Positions 39,901-49,257 of a stretch of DNA of 64,000 nt are shown here, piece after piece (the stretch's first letter is position 1; each line of letters begins with the position of its first letter). Below the pieces are notes generated by a model that saw nothing but the letters and a program-made list of their open reading frames with translations, was not told where the DNA came from and searched no databases. Source of the DNA: a virus; IMG/VR virus record IMGVR_UViG_3300030108_003689, positions 1 to 64,000 of that record; one strand, given 5' to 3'. The translations under genes were made by a program, and so were the position numbers.

Positions 39901-40511
39901 TAGTATTTACTCAGCCAATCTTTAGGATCGATAGATGTTTGATTAGAAAATCGTTCATCATCCGGGTACATCCGTTTGACCTGATCGGCCATCACTTCAT
40001 CAATTTTAGCTTTATCATCTTCATTTTTCAAACGGCCCTTAATTGACATTAGAGCTAAAAGCGTTCGCTCCGAAGGACCCTTTTTTTCATCTAATAAATT
40101 TGCATTACCTAACTTAGCCGCAAGACTATCGAAGTTGTAGTTGCCCGCATTTATCTCTCCTGAAATGTCAGAAATAGATTTGATGGCGGCTTCACTTCTA
40201 ACAGCCTTAAACTCATCATTTCTATTGCTGGTATATGTATCTAAATTCTTATCAATATTTTCTCGTATCTTGGCATTTCTTTCGAGTGCCTTTTCTTGAA
40301 GGTCGCTTAATCTCCCAACAAGTCGGCTAAGTTCACCGTACGAAGGACTTCCACTAGCCCTACCTCGGTTCCTCGGGTTTTCGAGTGTAGAGATTCGTTT
40401 ATTGAGAAAAACGAGCCGCTTTACATATTCGGAGTAATCCCTTTCACGAGCCTTGATGTAAGTGCTGGCAGCAGGGAGAAATTTTTCTCTCAGTTCATCA
40501 GTAAAAGACAT
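36933..40511 (-). CDS. Virion protein with C-terminal M23 peptidase, 1192 aa
   Basis: The N-terminal 600 residues are helical and charged, then a Pro-rich region (PPPPTKAPTPPPPP, PPPVKTPTPPPDP) forms a flexible spacer. The last 160 residues carry a peptidase M23 domain: H1054-N-G-I-D1058 and H1137-L-H1139, the zinc ligands of LytM-type endopeptidases, with ADGVVIRADRTDNDGSGL between. It would cut peptidoglycan cross-links during DNA entry. It sits between the giant gene and the internal proteins, as expected for an ejected or tail-tip lysin. Confidence 0.88.
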   Translation of the reverse strand: MSFTDELREKFLPAASTYIKARERDYSEYVKRLVFLNKRISTLENPRNRGRASGSPSYGELSRLVGRLSDLQEKALERNAKIRENIDKNLDTYTSNRNDEFKAVRSEAAIKSISDISGEINAGNYNFDSLAAKLGNANLLDEKKGPSERTLLALMSIKGRLKNEDDKAKIDEVMADQVKRMYPDDERFSNQTSIDPKDWLSKYYPDVGTTSEKGRLNRQKILANPKDYQGPEGVAGAFHNENVIDYIDHSEDITKYKKLLDGMLFDQTVSTELSSGKMTPEQISEIVQKSSPLEEVDGKIAFKADANEEEKKVFTKILANEGLKEGSDFNDLVSSNFVKNSVSGLLSPSSQKRQIAQAIEQYKSQRDELIQRSVNDRNLTPAQISVLTNPLFTRTNFRRGPSGELTGTDRFTMPSVEAPGRAPAEAAPEATEAPERDVSAEDSGVPVIPGIINRIERAAERAKNAETTSDATVRMEEFSDVLEQYEDLPDSVKARFPTDFNEAVDEWLEGFDTKGASNTPTRKNLEWERSVTQKGLLDRTPVTTMTVGQLVSRTNEAEYENTKRVLGFLDNPDSLGQNAAEGTNPLGTVGSDFLDASANKFQGVQSIINRSKLIPEQGPRGEYFDPKYGSFASVDRFLGRMDGDIRDSRRGDEVRFQANERPEDQPPPPPTKAPTPPPPPTDFMSEFQREQIAEMTAEPQDEAPEVNIPELKSAEQSMAEQRAIAKAQQEGYEASTPGAKAYAATTPRVDQDSSGIRGKRDVPIPEPKAATFEGPMRPTDDDTATLESSFATMEPVEPPAPPPVKTPTPPPDPQPTAAAAAEEKPPVKYIDLTPTPQQRIQDDERPQEQITQDSLAANRKAELEKARLEKEKANQDAKDRLESEIRGQSGEDLLVAVDSPRVGDTPVIVADSAKGDDSAPAPTPEPAPVDDRIAKAASQVLFIRGQLTSGKIEPYQARNMLGDLEKEFGLAQDEIPGAKEAMKFSLDVGRAIQRQSTPAPETQEQPQEEAVTKVAKLGFVSPVKTKYTIDGAQVITSAKFGLRPDPNTGKVQDHNGIDLRAKLGEPVFSVADGVVIRADRTDNDGSGLNVSIRHADGSVTKYYHASAITEGLEVGTEVKAGQEIMKSGATGNVDGPHLHFELHKPNDKGELVAVPPLEHMGDLFSDFVIKETGKTVAETYNIKVAGQGALDE

Positions 40512-40521
40512 TTTGGCCCCG

Positions 40522-41094
40522 CTATATAGTAAGTGTCACTAAAGTCAGATCAGTGGTTTTATCCAAGTACAGAACTAAAAGCTTATCGCCACTTGTATCT
40601 GTACCTCCTGAGTTTGTGATTGTATCAGATGAAGCAATGGCAAACTCAGTTGTAAGGTCTGTCAATAATCCAGACGTTCCATTTTGCTCTAATACAGAAA
40701 TAAGCTCATCTCCAGTACGTATTCCCGCAACTGTGTGACTACCCGCAGAACCACCATCAACGAGGGCAACCTTGATGGGGTTAGAAATTTTCGATCCACT
40801 GATTGCATCATTAGCGATCATGCTCCGACTGACAAAGCCGGATGTAAACAAGGCACGCATTCCGTTTGCTGCTGAGAACACGCCATCAGGTATCAATCGT
40901 TTTAGCACCGATGCCGTGAATGACCTTGCTGCAAACTTAGAGTTCAGCAGCGATGTAGTGAACAACCCATTTGGGATGTCGTCTCCATCGAGAGGTTCCG
41001 GGGCACGATAGCTGTTTAGATTATCGTTGGAGTTCGATGTTGATTGATTGTTCGGCGGGACTCGGGGAACAAATACACCGTTTACAAATGGCAT
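40522..41094 (-). CDS. Virion protein, 190 aa
   Basis: A Ser/Asn/Gly-rich protein with a disordered N-terminus (NNQSTSNSNDNLN) and a beta-rich second half (FVSRSMIANDAISGSKI, DKLLVLYLDKTTDLTLVTL). AISGSKISN-type repeats are common in fibre and tail tip proteins. It lies between the internal coiled-coil proteins and the M23 protein. The family is not recognised. Confidence 0.72.
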   Translation of the reverse strand: MPFVNGVFVPRVPPNNQSTSNSNDNLNSYRAPEPLDGDDIPNGLFTTSLLNSKFAARSFTASVLKRLIPDGVFSAANGMRALFTSGFVSRSMIANDAISGSKISNPIKVALVDGGSAGSHTVAGIRTGDELISVLEQNGTSGLLTDLTTEFAIASSDTITNSGGTDTSGDKLLVLYLDKTTDLTLVTLTI

Positions 41095-41103
41095 ACGAGC
41101 CCC

Positions 41104-42033
41104 CTAAGACGGAAGAGTTTCGCTCGTTGGTAATTGAAAGCTTGATGCCATCGTACCGCCGTACAGCGCTCTTTGCTTGGCAAGCTTTTCTGCTTGAGAC
41201 TTTCGCAACTTATCGAGCGCTGTTTCTCTTTTTTCGAATCCCCTTTCAGCACGCTTCATGGCACGATCTCTTCGTCCCTCTAAACGTGTCGCAAGCGCGT
41301 CGTCTCCCGCTGCTGTTGCCTGTGCAGCCTCGTAAGAAAGATCAATGGCTTTTTGACCCTGTTTTTGGAACTTCTTTTGTCCACGACGTGCCTTATCGGC
41401 TTGGGCTCTTTCGAAGTCTTTCGGCGCGAAGCTCGCGGCAAGCTTGCCAACACTAAACACGCCTTCCTTGATTCGTTGAAGTCTGCGTGCGTCTTTGGCT
41501 GTTTTAGCCGCTAGTTCTTCTTGTTTTGCTGCATACGTTTCTTGCAATCCAAGCTCTTGCTCGCGGAGCGCCCTTTCCATTTCACGAGTTTCTTCTACAC
41601 CAGCATCACCAGCAGCCTTGATGGTGTCTGGCGCCCTTTGAGCTAACTCAATCGCTGCAGTCCCTGTAGTATCCATTGCCGCCTTATCTGCTGCGCGTTG
41701 AAGCGTAGATTGCGCTGCAGCCATCTTTGCTCCCCGTGCGGCCTCGATGCGCTCTTCCGCGCCTTCACCGGCTTTTGCAATGATTTCTTCACCACGCTTC
41801 TTTCGATCTCTAGCGGCTGCAGCCCGTCTATTTGCTTCCATAGCAAAGGCTTGGTAGTCCATTTGCTGGCCAAACAGATCTAATCCTGTGCCAAAAATAG
41901 AGTCGAGATTCTTCATGCGGTTGTAATAGTCGTCTTCCTCTTCGGCGGCGGTTTTAGCCATAGAGTCAAACAAAAGTTGATCATCGGCGGTAGAGTCTCT
42001 GAGCGATGTCTGAGTGGGGTCTTGCTTTGGCAT
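41104..42033 (-). CDS. Alanine/glutamate-rich coiled-coil virion protein
   Basis: A 309-residue protein dominated by Ala, Arg, Lys and Glu. Long helical segments (KAGEGAEERIEAARGAKMAA, AAKQEELAAKTAKDARR, LEGRRDRAMKRAERGFEKR) form coiled coils. It has no membrane segment. Such proteins are common among internal core proteins of podoviruses that leave the head ahead of DNA. It follows the glycine-zipper protein in the same operon, consistent with a core pair. Confidence 0.75.
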   Translation of the reverse strand: MPKQDPTQTSLRDSTADDQLLFDSMAKTAAEEEDDYYNRMKNLDSIFGTGLDLFGQQMDYQAFAMEANRRAAAARDRKKRGEEIIAKAGEGAEERIEAARGAKMAAAQSTLQRAADKAAMDTTGTAAIELAQRAPDTIKAAGDAGVEETREMERALREQELGLQETYAAKQEELAAKTAKDARRLQRIKEGVFSVGKLAASFAPKDFERAQADKARRGQKKFQKQGQKAIDLSYEAAQATAAGDDALATRLEGRRDRAMKRAERGFEKRETALDKLRKSQAEKLAKQRALYGGTMASSFQLPTSETLPS

Positions 42034-42041
42034 GACTAATC

Positions 42042-42473
42042 CTATCCTGTAGTACTTTGAGGCTGACCATACGTTTGAACAATGTATGTGTCATACGGGC
42101 TACCAGTTCCAACGGCCATTGAGGATTGAAGCGTCATTTCGGTTGATGAAACCCGAGGAGCAGGTATTGTTGAATCGTCTTTTGCTGATCGAGCAGAAGC
42201 GGCCTTTTGTTGGGCTAATGATCGCCTTTCAACGCTTCTTTGCTTGGCTCTGAGATTCTTTTCCCTGCGTCTTTGTTGTCGAGCAAGCCTTCTCTGCTGA
42301 CGCAATGCTTTTTCTTCTTGATCGGCCTGTGCGCCTCCAAAAATGGCACCAGCAATACCGCCGGCAACACCACCGATTGCTGCACCCAATGGGCCAAAAG
42401 CGGCACCTGCAGAGGCTCCTGTTGCTGCGCCGCTAAAAGCACCCGATCCTATCGCTACAGCTTTATCACTCAT
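42042..42473 (-). CDS. Glycine-zipper internal virion protein
   Basis: A 143-residue protein. Residues 9-47 are a run of Gly/Ala/Ser (GAFSGAATGASAGAAFGPLG, IGGVAGGIAGAIFGG), a typical glycine-zipper that can form membrane pores. An Arg/Gln-rich coiled part follows (RQQRRLARQQRRREKN) and the C-terminus is disordered. A role in making a channel through the envelope during DNA ejection is a reasonable inference. Confidence 0.8.
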   Translation of the reverse strand: MSDKAVAIGSGAFSGAATGASAGAAFGPLGAAIGGVAGGIAGAIFGGAQADQEEKALRQQRRLARQQRRREKNLRAKQRSVERRSLAQQKAASARSAKDDSTIPAPRVSSTEMTLQSSMAVGTGSPYDTYIVQTYGQPQSTTG

Positions 42474-42500
42474 GACTTAAAATCCTTCGATTCAATCGTA

Positions 42501-43388
42501 TCATTTATAGTGAACATCTACGAAGAAATTTCTGGCATCAATATAAAGGTGTTGCTGAAGTCTTGAGTCGATAGCTGGAAGCCTGTAAACACATCTATAA
42601 GAAACTTTATTCATGCCTGGAGACAGCGTAACTCTGGTTGCAAAAGAGATTTGTGACCTCTTGCTCCTGTAACTCATCTGACCTCTACCAAAAAGCCTTC
42701 TCTCAGTATGTTGAAAATCCTCTATGGTATCGCTATCTGGTCGATCAACGTAAAGCTTGAAGATACCAATAGTTGCTTTACCAGCTTTTGATCTGTACCA
42801 AGCTTTCCATTGTGATTCTGATAGCCTGTGCCCTTCTTCCGGGCCACGGCCATAGTTTTGAGCTTGATCAGCCAAGCTCATGCCATAAAAATCCGTAGAG
42901 CCTGAAGCATGGGCGTACATTGATCCACACACAAAAGCATTAACGTTTTCTGTTCCCTTCACGTAAATATTCGCAGACATCCCATCAATAGGTTGCCAAG
43001 CGCTCGCTGGCAGATCGTGAACATCATCCGTTTTCAAAAATTCAGCCAATATTTGACCGGATGTTTCGTGTCTCACATGACGATTCATTTTTCCATCAGC
43101 AACGTTTCTGTAGTACGTAGAAGACGAAACCGCATCCACTCTCGGGTTAGCACTGATGTAATACTCTGGTCGTAAAATATGTCTTGATTCAAGAGCGTTC
43201 GTTCTCGGATCAACAGCGGGAGTAACGCCAGCATCAATTGTCGATGATTCTGTAGCGTATTGAATATCTTCAACAGATATTCCACCATTTACGAAGTTTT
43301 CTAACAGGTCAAATCTGTCGTTGAACGAGTCCGGCGTGATTTTGTCACCTAAACCGACGGTATCACTAAAACTTGGATCTAAAGGCAT
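42501..43388 (-). CDS. Tail/fibre-associated protein 3, 295 aa
   Basis: A mixed beta/helical protein whose N-terminus (LGDKITPDSFNDRFDLLENF) shares the I-x-P-x-D/S-F-N pattern with the next two genes. It continues with a beta-rich core and a conserved-looking end (YIDARNFFVDVHY). It is one of three consecutive genes of this kind. Their likely role is the attachment of receptor-binding fibres to the tail. The start overlaps the upstream stop by one base (TAATG). Confidence 0.72.
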   Translation of the reverse strand: MPLDPSFSDTVGLGDKITPDSFNDRFDLLENFVNGGISVEDIQYATESSTIDAGVTPAVDPRTNALESRHILRPEYYISANPRVDAVSSSTYYRNVADGKMNRHVRHETSGQILAEFLKTDDVHDLPASAWQPIDGMSANIYVKGTENVNAFVCGSMYAHASGSTDFYGMSLADQAQNYGRGPEEGHRLSESQWKAWYRSKAGKATIGIFKLYVDRPDSDTIEDFQHTERRLFGRGQMSYRSKRSQISFATRVTLSPGMNKVSYRCVYRLPAIDSRLQQHLYIDARNFFVDVHYK

Positions 43389-44416
43389 TATCTACGTACC
43401 GGGTAAGCAGTGATTGTGTAGTCCATGAAATCTACAGGTAGCCTGATTGGTGTCAAACAACCTGCTTTACCTCCAGCCCCAGTATCTGCAGGCATGCCAG
43501 GATCCATGCCAGAAATGTAAGCGAGCAAGAAAAAACTTACATCGATTTTGTCTGAGACATCGTGCTCATACAAGTGGCATGCAGTGTAGTTGAACTGGGC
43601 CGGAAAGTTCATTGTACCAGCGGTAGTCGGGTGATGATCATCGTATGTGTCACCGGGATCTAGCCTTTCACCACCCCTGTTGTCCCTGTACCACCATCCA
43701 TCTACTGACCCGTAACCGTAGTCAATTTCTGCATCTTCGCCACCGTAAAATGAGTCTCTAGCGCGATGATGATCCGACATATCGTATTCATCACCGTCGC
43801 TTGTGTAAGTTTCACCCTCTAACGCCGTCTTAGACAAAGAAGAGGCGCTCGGCATTTTATCAGTAAAAGCAAACCGAAAACGTTGTTCCGTTTGCCTGAT
43901 AATATCGGCATTGATGGTGTTAGTGTCTGCGACATCGTCAGGATCTCCTAAATACTTACAAAGCGCAAGTTGAATAGTGCATGGCTTGCCGTTGTAATAA
44001 GTTCTTGCCCCCATATCGGGAACACCTAATCGCAAACTCGCCCTAATAATTAACTTTTCTCCTCTTTCCATATTTTTGACGAATATTCTAGTTGAAAATG
44101 GATAATTATATCGCTCAGCTAGAGTTATAGGCGAAGTTGATGGGTAAGTAAAAGGATTCGGAATTGAGATTGAATCGTCACCGTGCAACATTTGCCAATA
44201 AGCCTTCGATATAAACGGATGTCGGGCATCTCCTCCAGACCCCTTAACCGTCAAAGACGTTTCATCGGGTACTTCGAACTCACCGAATGCTTCGTCTTTA
44301 AAATTAAATCCATCAAGCTTACTGCAAACTGATTGAATTTTTGAAGTTGCTTCATTAAAGTCAGAATGTGAAATAACTTCATTATGTTTAAACTCTGGAA
44401 TTTTTAAATAAGGCAT
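43388..44416 (-). CDS. Tail/fibre-associated protein 2, 342 aa
   Basis: N-terminus VISHSDFNEATSKIQSVCSKL parallels the two flanking genes. The middle is beta-rich with many Tyr, Asp and Gly (DGDEYDMSDHHRARDSFYGG, GYGSVDGWWYRDN), typical for surface-binding domains, and the end reads PIRLPVDFMDYTITAYPV. A fibre adaptor or receptor-binding protein is inferred. The start overlaps the upstream stop (TAATG). Confidence 0.72.
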   Translation of the reverse strand: MPYLKIPEFKHNEVISHSDFNEATSKIQSVCSKLDGFNFKDEAFGEFEVPDETSLTVKGSGGDARHPFISKAYWQMLHGDDSISIPNPFTYPSTSPITLAERYNYPFSTRIFVKNMERGEKLIIRASLRLGVPDMGARTYYNGKPCTIQLALCKYLGDPDDVADTNTINADIIRQTEQRFRFAFTDKMPSASSLSKTALEGETYTSDGDEYDMSDHHRARDSFYGGEDAEIDYGYGSVDGWWYRDNRGGERLDPGDTYDDHHPTTAGTMNFPAQFNYTACHLYEHDVSDKIDVSFFLLAYISGMDPGMPADTGAGGKAGCLTPIRLPVDFMDYTITAYPVRR

Positions 44417-45480
44417 TATCCCTTCCTATACTGAACAACTAAATTTGCAGCACCAATCCAACACTCTATACCTAAAATAATTGTGTAAGTTGTCTCGCCA
44501 CTGTTTTGCATGTCCAGATTGAAGTATTCCGCTGTAGCATCATCAACAGTAAAAGTTTCCTGTTTTAACTCTGGCAGCACGGATAGAGTATCCTCAGAAG
44601 ATACAAACGATTTGGGGAAGTACCCGCCTTTTTTAGATACCTCTCCGGTTTCGGCTCGAACACCTTGAGATGTTCCCCATAAGTTTTCTACGTTCGCTAC
44701 GGCGACTTCACTCTTGATAACGTTACGACCTGCTCGAACGGGAATCACGCCGCAGGTATAGCAACCATTGCGGTCCTTTCCGTTATATTGCCAACCAGTT
44801 TCACATATTTCCGCACCGTTCAAAGTGACTCGATATTTGATTCCAAACCTATCAACTGGTTGCAAGATATATTTACCCTGAGGGAAATCCCTATTGAAGA
44901 GCGATACATCATCACCAGAATCCATATGCGTGATTATTTTCGATGCTTCGAGACCTCTTGATTCGCCATCACGGCAAGTAAGGCCAATCCATCCACCAAC
45001 TGGTAAGCTGCTGTTGTGCATGGCTAAACGATCGTAATGTTGCACTGGCCAGTGTCTTTTAATGAGCAGCTTTCTTTCTGCCTCACTTAAGCTTAATAGT
45101 CCCGTTCCTTTCCACATATGGGATGCGTTGAAATCAATGATTACCCAACCATCACGCTCGGCTACAAATTCAACAGAGGGCATTTCCTTGCCTTCTGTAC
45201 CAACAGACGTGTACCCGGTAGTATTCCTTGATGGAATCAAAGCGGCCTTTCCGCTGGCCCAATCACCAGTGGCGAAAATACTAGATTCAAAAACCTCGCA
45301 GAAAGTTTCATTTTTGAACTGATGTGGTTTAAGTTTTTGACTCGAATCATTAATTTTCAAGTTTTCCCTTGATAAATTACCATTCAACTCGTCTGTAAAT
45401 TGTTTGAAGTTTTCATTTAAATCATCAGGCTCAACTATTTCGCCATTGCTGGGCCGTATTTTAGGAAATCTATACCCCAT
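44416..45480 (-). CDS. Tail/fibre-associated protein 1, 354 aa
   Basis: AGGAG precedes ATG. The N-terminus IVEPDDLNENFKQFTDELNG again carries the E-P-D-D-L-N-x-N-F pattern. The body is beta-rich (AERDGWVIIDFNASHMW, YKVTLNG-like RVTLNGAEICETGW). First of three related genes following the nozzle gene in transcription order. Likely connects or forms fibres. No enzyme motif is seen. Confidence 0.72.
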   Translation of the reverse strand: MGYRFPKIRPSNGEIVEPDDLNENFKQFTDELNGNLSRENLKINDSSQKLKPHQFKNETFCEVFESSIFATGDWASGKAALIPSRNTTGYTSVGTEGKEMPSVEFVAERDGWVIIDFNASHMWKGTGLLSLSEAERKLLIKRHWPVQHYDRLAMHNSSLPVGGWIGLTCRDGESRGLEASKIITHMDSGDDVSLFNRDFPQGKYILQPVDRFGIKYRVTLNGAEICETGWQYNGKDRNGCYTCGVIPVRAGRNVIKSEVAVANVENLWGTSQGVRAETGEVSKKGGYFPKSFVSSEDTLSVLPELKQETFTVDDATAEYFNLDMQNSGETTYTIILGIECWIGAANLVVQYRKG

Positions 45481-45481
45481 G

Positions 45482-47734
45482 CTATCTCCTATCTGATCCT
45501 AAAACATCGGTTAAAGCTCTTATGTTTCTTTGCTCTCCGAGCTTGGCATCAACAGAGTACCCAACAAGCATAATCCTGCTCAAATCTTCCGATGCATCTT
45601 GAGTTACCCGAACAGCAAATTCAGTTACCAACGTTTTATTTATGTGGGAAATATCAAAACGAATAACTATCGGTCTATGATATCCAAACCTATCACTACC
45701 AAAAGATGATTTGCCGTAGACATCTAGCTTTTCTTCAGAGTCGATATGCTGCTGAATCATCGATTTATCAGACTCTAACGCAAGCTCCTGATTTCTATTT
45801 ATCTTAAAGTTGAGCTTTACAGGAATATCTCCGTATGCAACAGCATAAAGATTAACGTAAGCAATCCTGGCAGACCCATATGTTCCATTTAGTTTTATTG
45901 GTACAGTTTCATAGACGGGATTATCCAAAAAAGACTTTCGTGTAATAAATTTATCTACTGGGCCGTCTGAATTACCAGCAGTAGATCCTTCTTTATTTTT
46001 ATGTCTAAAGTAATGTCCATAAACAAAAATACCTGGAACCTCACCATCAGAACTACCAAAAATAACATCTGATGATGGGCCTCTCGTTTCTATTGCACAA
46101 CCGATTGGATAGTTGTTTCTCAGGCTCCAAGCGCCAACCTCATAATGCCATACCAACAATAAATTATTTTTTTCTCCAATTGTAGGAACGCAAAGCCAGT
46201 ACTCCTTGTCTTGTCGATTCAGGCATCCAACAGAACCAAATGAGGAACTCACACACACTCGATCCATTGTTTCTTTAATTGGTGTGCTCAGATCAATAAT
46301 AGATGTTGGTGAGTTCGAGTCTTCGAGAAACCCTTTAAGAGCAAAGATACCATTGTGAGACAAGAACACGAGGCCGGTGAATGGCACATCCTTGATCGAG
46401 TTTGGTGCAATGCACCCGATATCACGAGATATTGTTTGATAGGTGAAAGACCCGTCCGGGTTCGATTTTACCAAGTAGGTTCCGTATTCTTTGAACACAA
46501 CCAAGGAGTTTGTGCTCGCATACATCCCGGTGATCTTTCCAGCATCCGAGTCACCCAAGTCAATGACATTCCTTTTGGGGAACACCTCAGGCATTCCGCT
46601 CGCACTGAATCGCAATAAATTATCAGGACCGCCAGTTAGGAATACACAGTTCTTGAACGATGCAATGAACTTAGCTTGCATCGGATATTTCCCGAATTCG
46701 AAATCATCAACCATGAAACCTAAGCTTGCATCGGGCAAACCGTCCTCAAACATGGTTGTTTCATTGTCTTTGATTTCTCGCACGAAGTAGAAATTTCTAC
46801 CAACCTGTGCTCCAATCGAGTTTCCGAAATCATCTAATTGATCATGTGTTCGATACAGTCTTCTTGCGACAGTGGAATCATCGCCAACAGGCAACTGTAT
46901 TTGAACGAATCGCTTCTTACCATCGGCGCACTCAAAAATACACATGTCGCTGGGTTCGGACATTTCACTTTCTTGTCCACGGCTATTTACATATGTGACT
47001 CTATACTGGTATCCGGCAAGTTTTCCATCGATGAAATCCTTGGAACCGTTCTTGGATTTAGCGCCTTTCGGCTTCAAACTACCCAATCCCCAACTTTTGA
47101 GTCGAGTCCCTAAAAAGTAGTCGGTGTCGGCACCGCCAGCAGAAATGTGCTCGTTGTGATATGACCTCACAACTACATTTGCTTTCGGTTGTCCGGGCTT
47201 TTCATAAAATCCGGCGCGATCTACTGTGTTTCCATCATATACGATTGGCTCGTCGACACCATTTACCAGATACAATCGACCACCGAACGTGCATGATTGT
47301 GTTCCAATGTCGTTGTTACGGGGGATGTATCTCTTTCTACCGCTAGACAAACCATTATATTCAACGTTTTGCAAATCACGCAAGAAACGAAAAGGCTCCT
47401 CCCTTGTAAGACCAGCTTTTCTTTTACCTATATCTAATACACAAAGTCTGCCGTAATTGTCTTCAAATATAATTTCGTTATAATTAGATCGTTTAGAATA
47501 AAAGTGTATTGACGTTATGCTTGTTCCACTTGGATCGGATAAATATCCTAAACTTTCATCTATATAGTTCCAATTGTATAGATCACGAGTGATGCATTCG
47601 TAACCCCCAGCAGCTTTCCAACCGTCGTACGTATCCCAGGTCATTTCCTCGATAATCGCGGCGTTTTCCGGTCGAGTGTAATAACGCTGATCAATGCCTC
47701 TCAGGCGCTCTACGATAAGACGTTGTGTGTTCAT
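45482..47734 (-). CDS. Tail nozzle/stabilisation-like protein, 750 aa
   Basis: A large beta-rich protein. It opens with LRGIDQRYYTRPENAAIIEE, MTWDTYDGWKAAGGYECI and CTFGGRLYLVNGVDEPIVYDG, which follow the pattern of beta-propeller nozzle proteins of short-tailed phages (T7 gp12 and P22 gp10-like) that plug the tail end. Later segments (LVVFKEYGTYLVKSNPDG, FLSHNGIFALKGFLED) look like propeller blades. It directly follows the adaptor gene with a four-base overlap, the usual order in such phages. Confidence 0.8.
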   Translation of the reverse strand: MNTQRLIVERLRGIDQRYYTRPENAAIIEEMTWDTYDGWKAAGGYECITRDLYNWNYIDESLGYLSDPSGTSITSIHFYSKRSNYNEIIFEDNYGRLCVLDIGKRKAGLTREEPFRFLRDLQNVEYNGLSSGRKRYIPRNNDIGTQSCTFGGRLYLVNGVDEPIVYDGNTVDRAGFYEKPGQPKANVVVRSYHNEHISAGGADTDYFLGTRLKSWGLGSLKPKGAKSKNGSKDFIDGKLAGYQYRVTYVNSRGQESEMSEPSDMCIFECADGKKRFVQIQLPVGDDSTVARRLYRTHDQLDDFGNSIGAQVGRNFYFVREIKDNETTMFEDGLPDASLGFMVDDFEFGKYPMQAKFIASFKNCVFLTGGPDNLLRFSASGMPEVFPKRNVIDLGDSDAGKITGMYASTNSLVVFKEYGTYLVKSNPDGSFTYQTISRDIGCIAPNSIKDVPFTGLVFLSHNGIFALKGFLEDSNSPTSIIDLSTPIKETMDRVCVSSSFGSVGCLNRQDKEYWLCVPTIGEKNNLLLVWHYEVGAWSLRNNYPIGCAIETRGPSSDVIFGSSDGEVPGIFVYGHYFRHKNKEGSTAGNSDGPVDKFITRKSFLDNPVYETVPIKLNGTYGSARIAYVNLYAVAYGDIPVKLNFKINRNQELALESDKSMIQQHIDSEEKLDVYGKSSFGSDRFGYHRPIVIRFDISHINKTLVTEFAVRVTQDASEDLSRIMLVGYSVDAKLGEQRNIRALTDVLGSDRR

Positions 47735-49257
47735 GACTTACTCGGTATGCCCCATCGTTCACGATCTGCCATAGCCCTATCGAATCCACGACGAACATAC
47801 ATTCGATCAGTCCTGCTGAGGTATTTAGATTTCATTCGCTCCATCAATTGATTTGCACGGCCATCGTAAAGTTCGCTGTGTTGGAGCATCCCGTGTTGCA
47901 TACAGATGTCTCTGAGTGACGCATAAACCAAGTAGTGATGGTACTGAACAGGCCATTCAGGGGCATCGTTATCGTTCACCAGCCGAAGTGGTCTCCGGTG
48001 ATAACGAACTTCAACTTTGTAGTCGGAGTTAGGCGTATACCAAAACCTAAGGTACTGACGAGGACCAATGTCATTAAGCCTGTCCAAATCAAATGGTGTA
48101 CCAGAAGGGTCTGCGGAGATGAATGGTTCGCCTGGAGCGACTACAACGGTATTAGTTGTAAGCTCATCACAGTCATCGGTAAACTCCGTTATGTCCTCAG
48201 CAACAGTGGCTATATGACGCCACGGACCCATTCCACCTCTGAGTGCGATGTCTTTAACCAAGCCCACACCTTCGAAACGTTTACTCTCTGGTTTCACTGA
48301 AACTCTGCGGTAAATTTTCTTTACCATCCCAGTAATCCCGCTTTTACCCTCAGCCACCAACCTGTGGGCTCTGGTGTCCATTAACTTTGAAATTACAAAT
48401 GCTAGAGTGTGATGAGTCGACGAGGCTGAGGCTGTCACTTCGCTTATCGGAGACGGCGGGCTTTCCATTCCAGCGTACTGAAAGGTGTAGCAATACTCAT
48501 ATGTCGCGCCCCTAATCGGGTGAGCAACCGTATCTGTTGGACTAGCGGAAGAAATAACCGGCTCAAGAACAGGAGCAAAGTCAGGCGGCTGAAGGTTCGC
48601 GTGCATCTCCTCAATGCTAACGAACGGGTCGCCAGTATCCTCACGATCAAGGTACAGATACTCCTCTTTCCGTGCATCAAGGAAAATAAACCGGCCACGA
48701 TCTGGGCCAGTTGTTGTTTTTGTCGTTGTCTCTCCCGGCTGACTTTGATCAGTCGGATGATCGAACGTAATGATTTCGGTATGAGGAAATCCACGATCCA
48801 TAATCCCAAGCACCTCAACAGTGTCTCGAGGCATGGGGTACTTTAAATATTTAATTGTCCAAGTTGGATTCGATGCCGCAGCGATGGGCTTATCAACAAC
48901 GAAGGTCCTGGCGTCATGCCGAGCAGTAATTTTGTATTCTTCGTTATTCAAAAAGAACGTTTGTCCAACAATATCCTCGGGCAAATTAACGACGCCAGTG
49001 CCAATCGTTGTGGGCAAGCTGACAATACGACTTCCGTCTGTTGTTGCTCTGTCTTCATTTCCAGCAACGATATCAGCCCTCAGCATCAGGTACTTTCGTT
49101 CCTGCATAAAGAGCCATTGATACTGGCTTGAAACCTGCAAGTAGTGACGATTGATGACCCTCGAAATGCTATCGTCGTACTGCTTGATGTCAGGATTGTA
49201 GTCCAATGCAGAGTTGATTTCTTGTCTGATTTCCTTGAGGTTCACCTTGGACTCCAA
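47731..49257 (-). CDS. Head-tail adaptor-like protein, 508 aa
   Basis: N-terminal helical parts (LKEIRQEINSALDY, ISRVINRHYLQVSSQYQWLF) and a C-terminal helical region (YHHYLVYASLRDICMQHGML, YDGRANQLMERMKSKYL) frame a beta-rich middle with an FnIII-like insertion (ATYEYCYTFQYAGMESPPSPISEV). This matches adaptor proteins that sit under the portal of podoviruses (T7 gp11-like). The position between capsid genes and the nozzle gene agrees. The insertion is longer than in classical adaptors. Confidence 0.75.
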   Translation of the reverse strand: MESKVNLKEIRQEINSALDYNPDIKQYDDSISRVINRHYLQVSSQYQWLFMQERKYLMLRADIVAGNEDRATTDGSRIVSLPTTIGTGVVNLPEDIVGQTFFLNNEEYKITARHDARTFVVDKPIAAASNPTWTIKYLKYPMPRDTVEVLGIMDRGFPHTEIITFDHPTDQSQPGETTTKTTTGPDRGRFIFLDARKEEYLYLDREDTGDPFVSIEEMHANLQPPDFAPVLEPVISSASPTDTVAHPIRGATYEYCYTFQYAGMESPPSPISEVTASASSTHHTLAFVISKLMDTRAHRLVAEGKSGITGMVKKIYRRVSVKPESKRFEGVGLVKDIALRGGMGPWRHIATVAEDITEFTDDCDELTTNTVVVAPGEPFISADPSGTPFDLDRLNDIGPRQYLRFWYTPNSDYKVEVRYHRRPLRLVNDNDAPEWPVQYHHYLVYASLRDICMQHGMLQHSELYDGRANQLMERMKSKYLSRTDRMYVRRGFDRAMADRERWGIPSKS

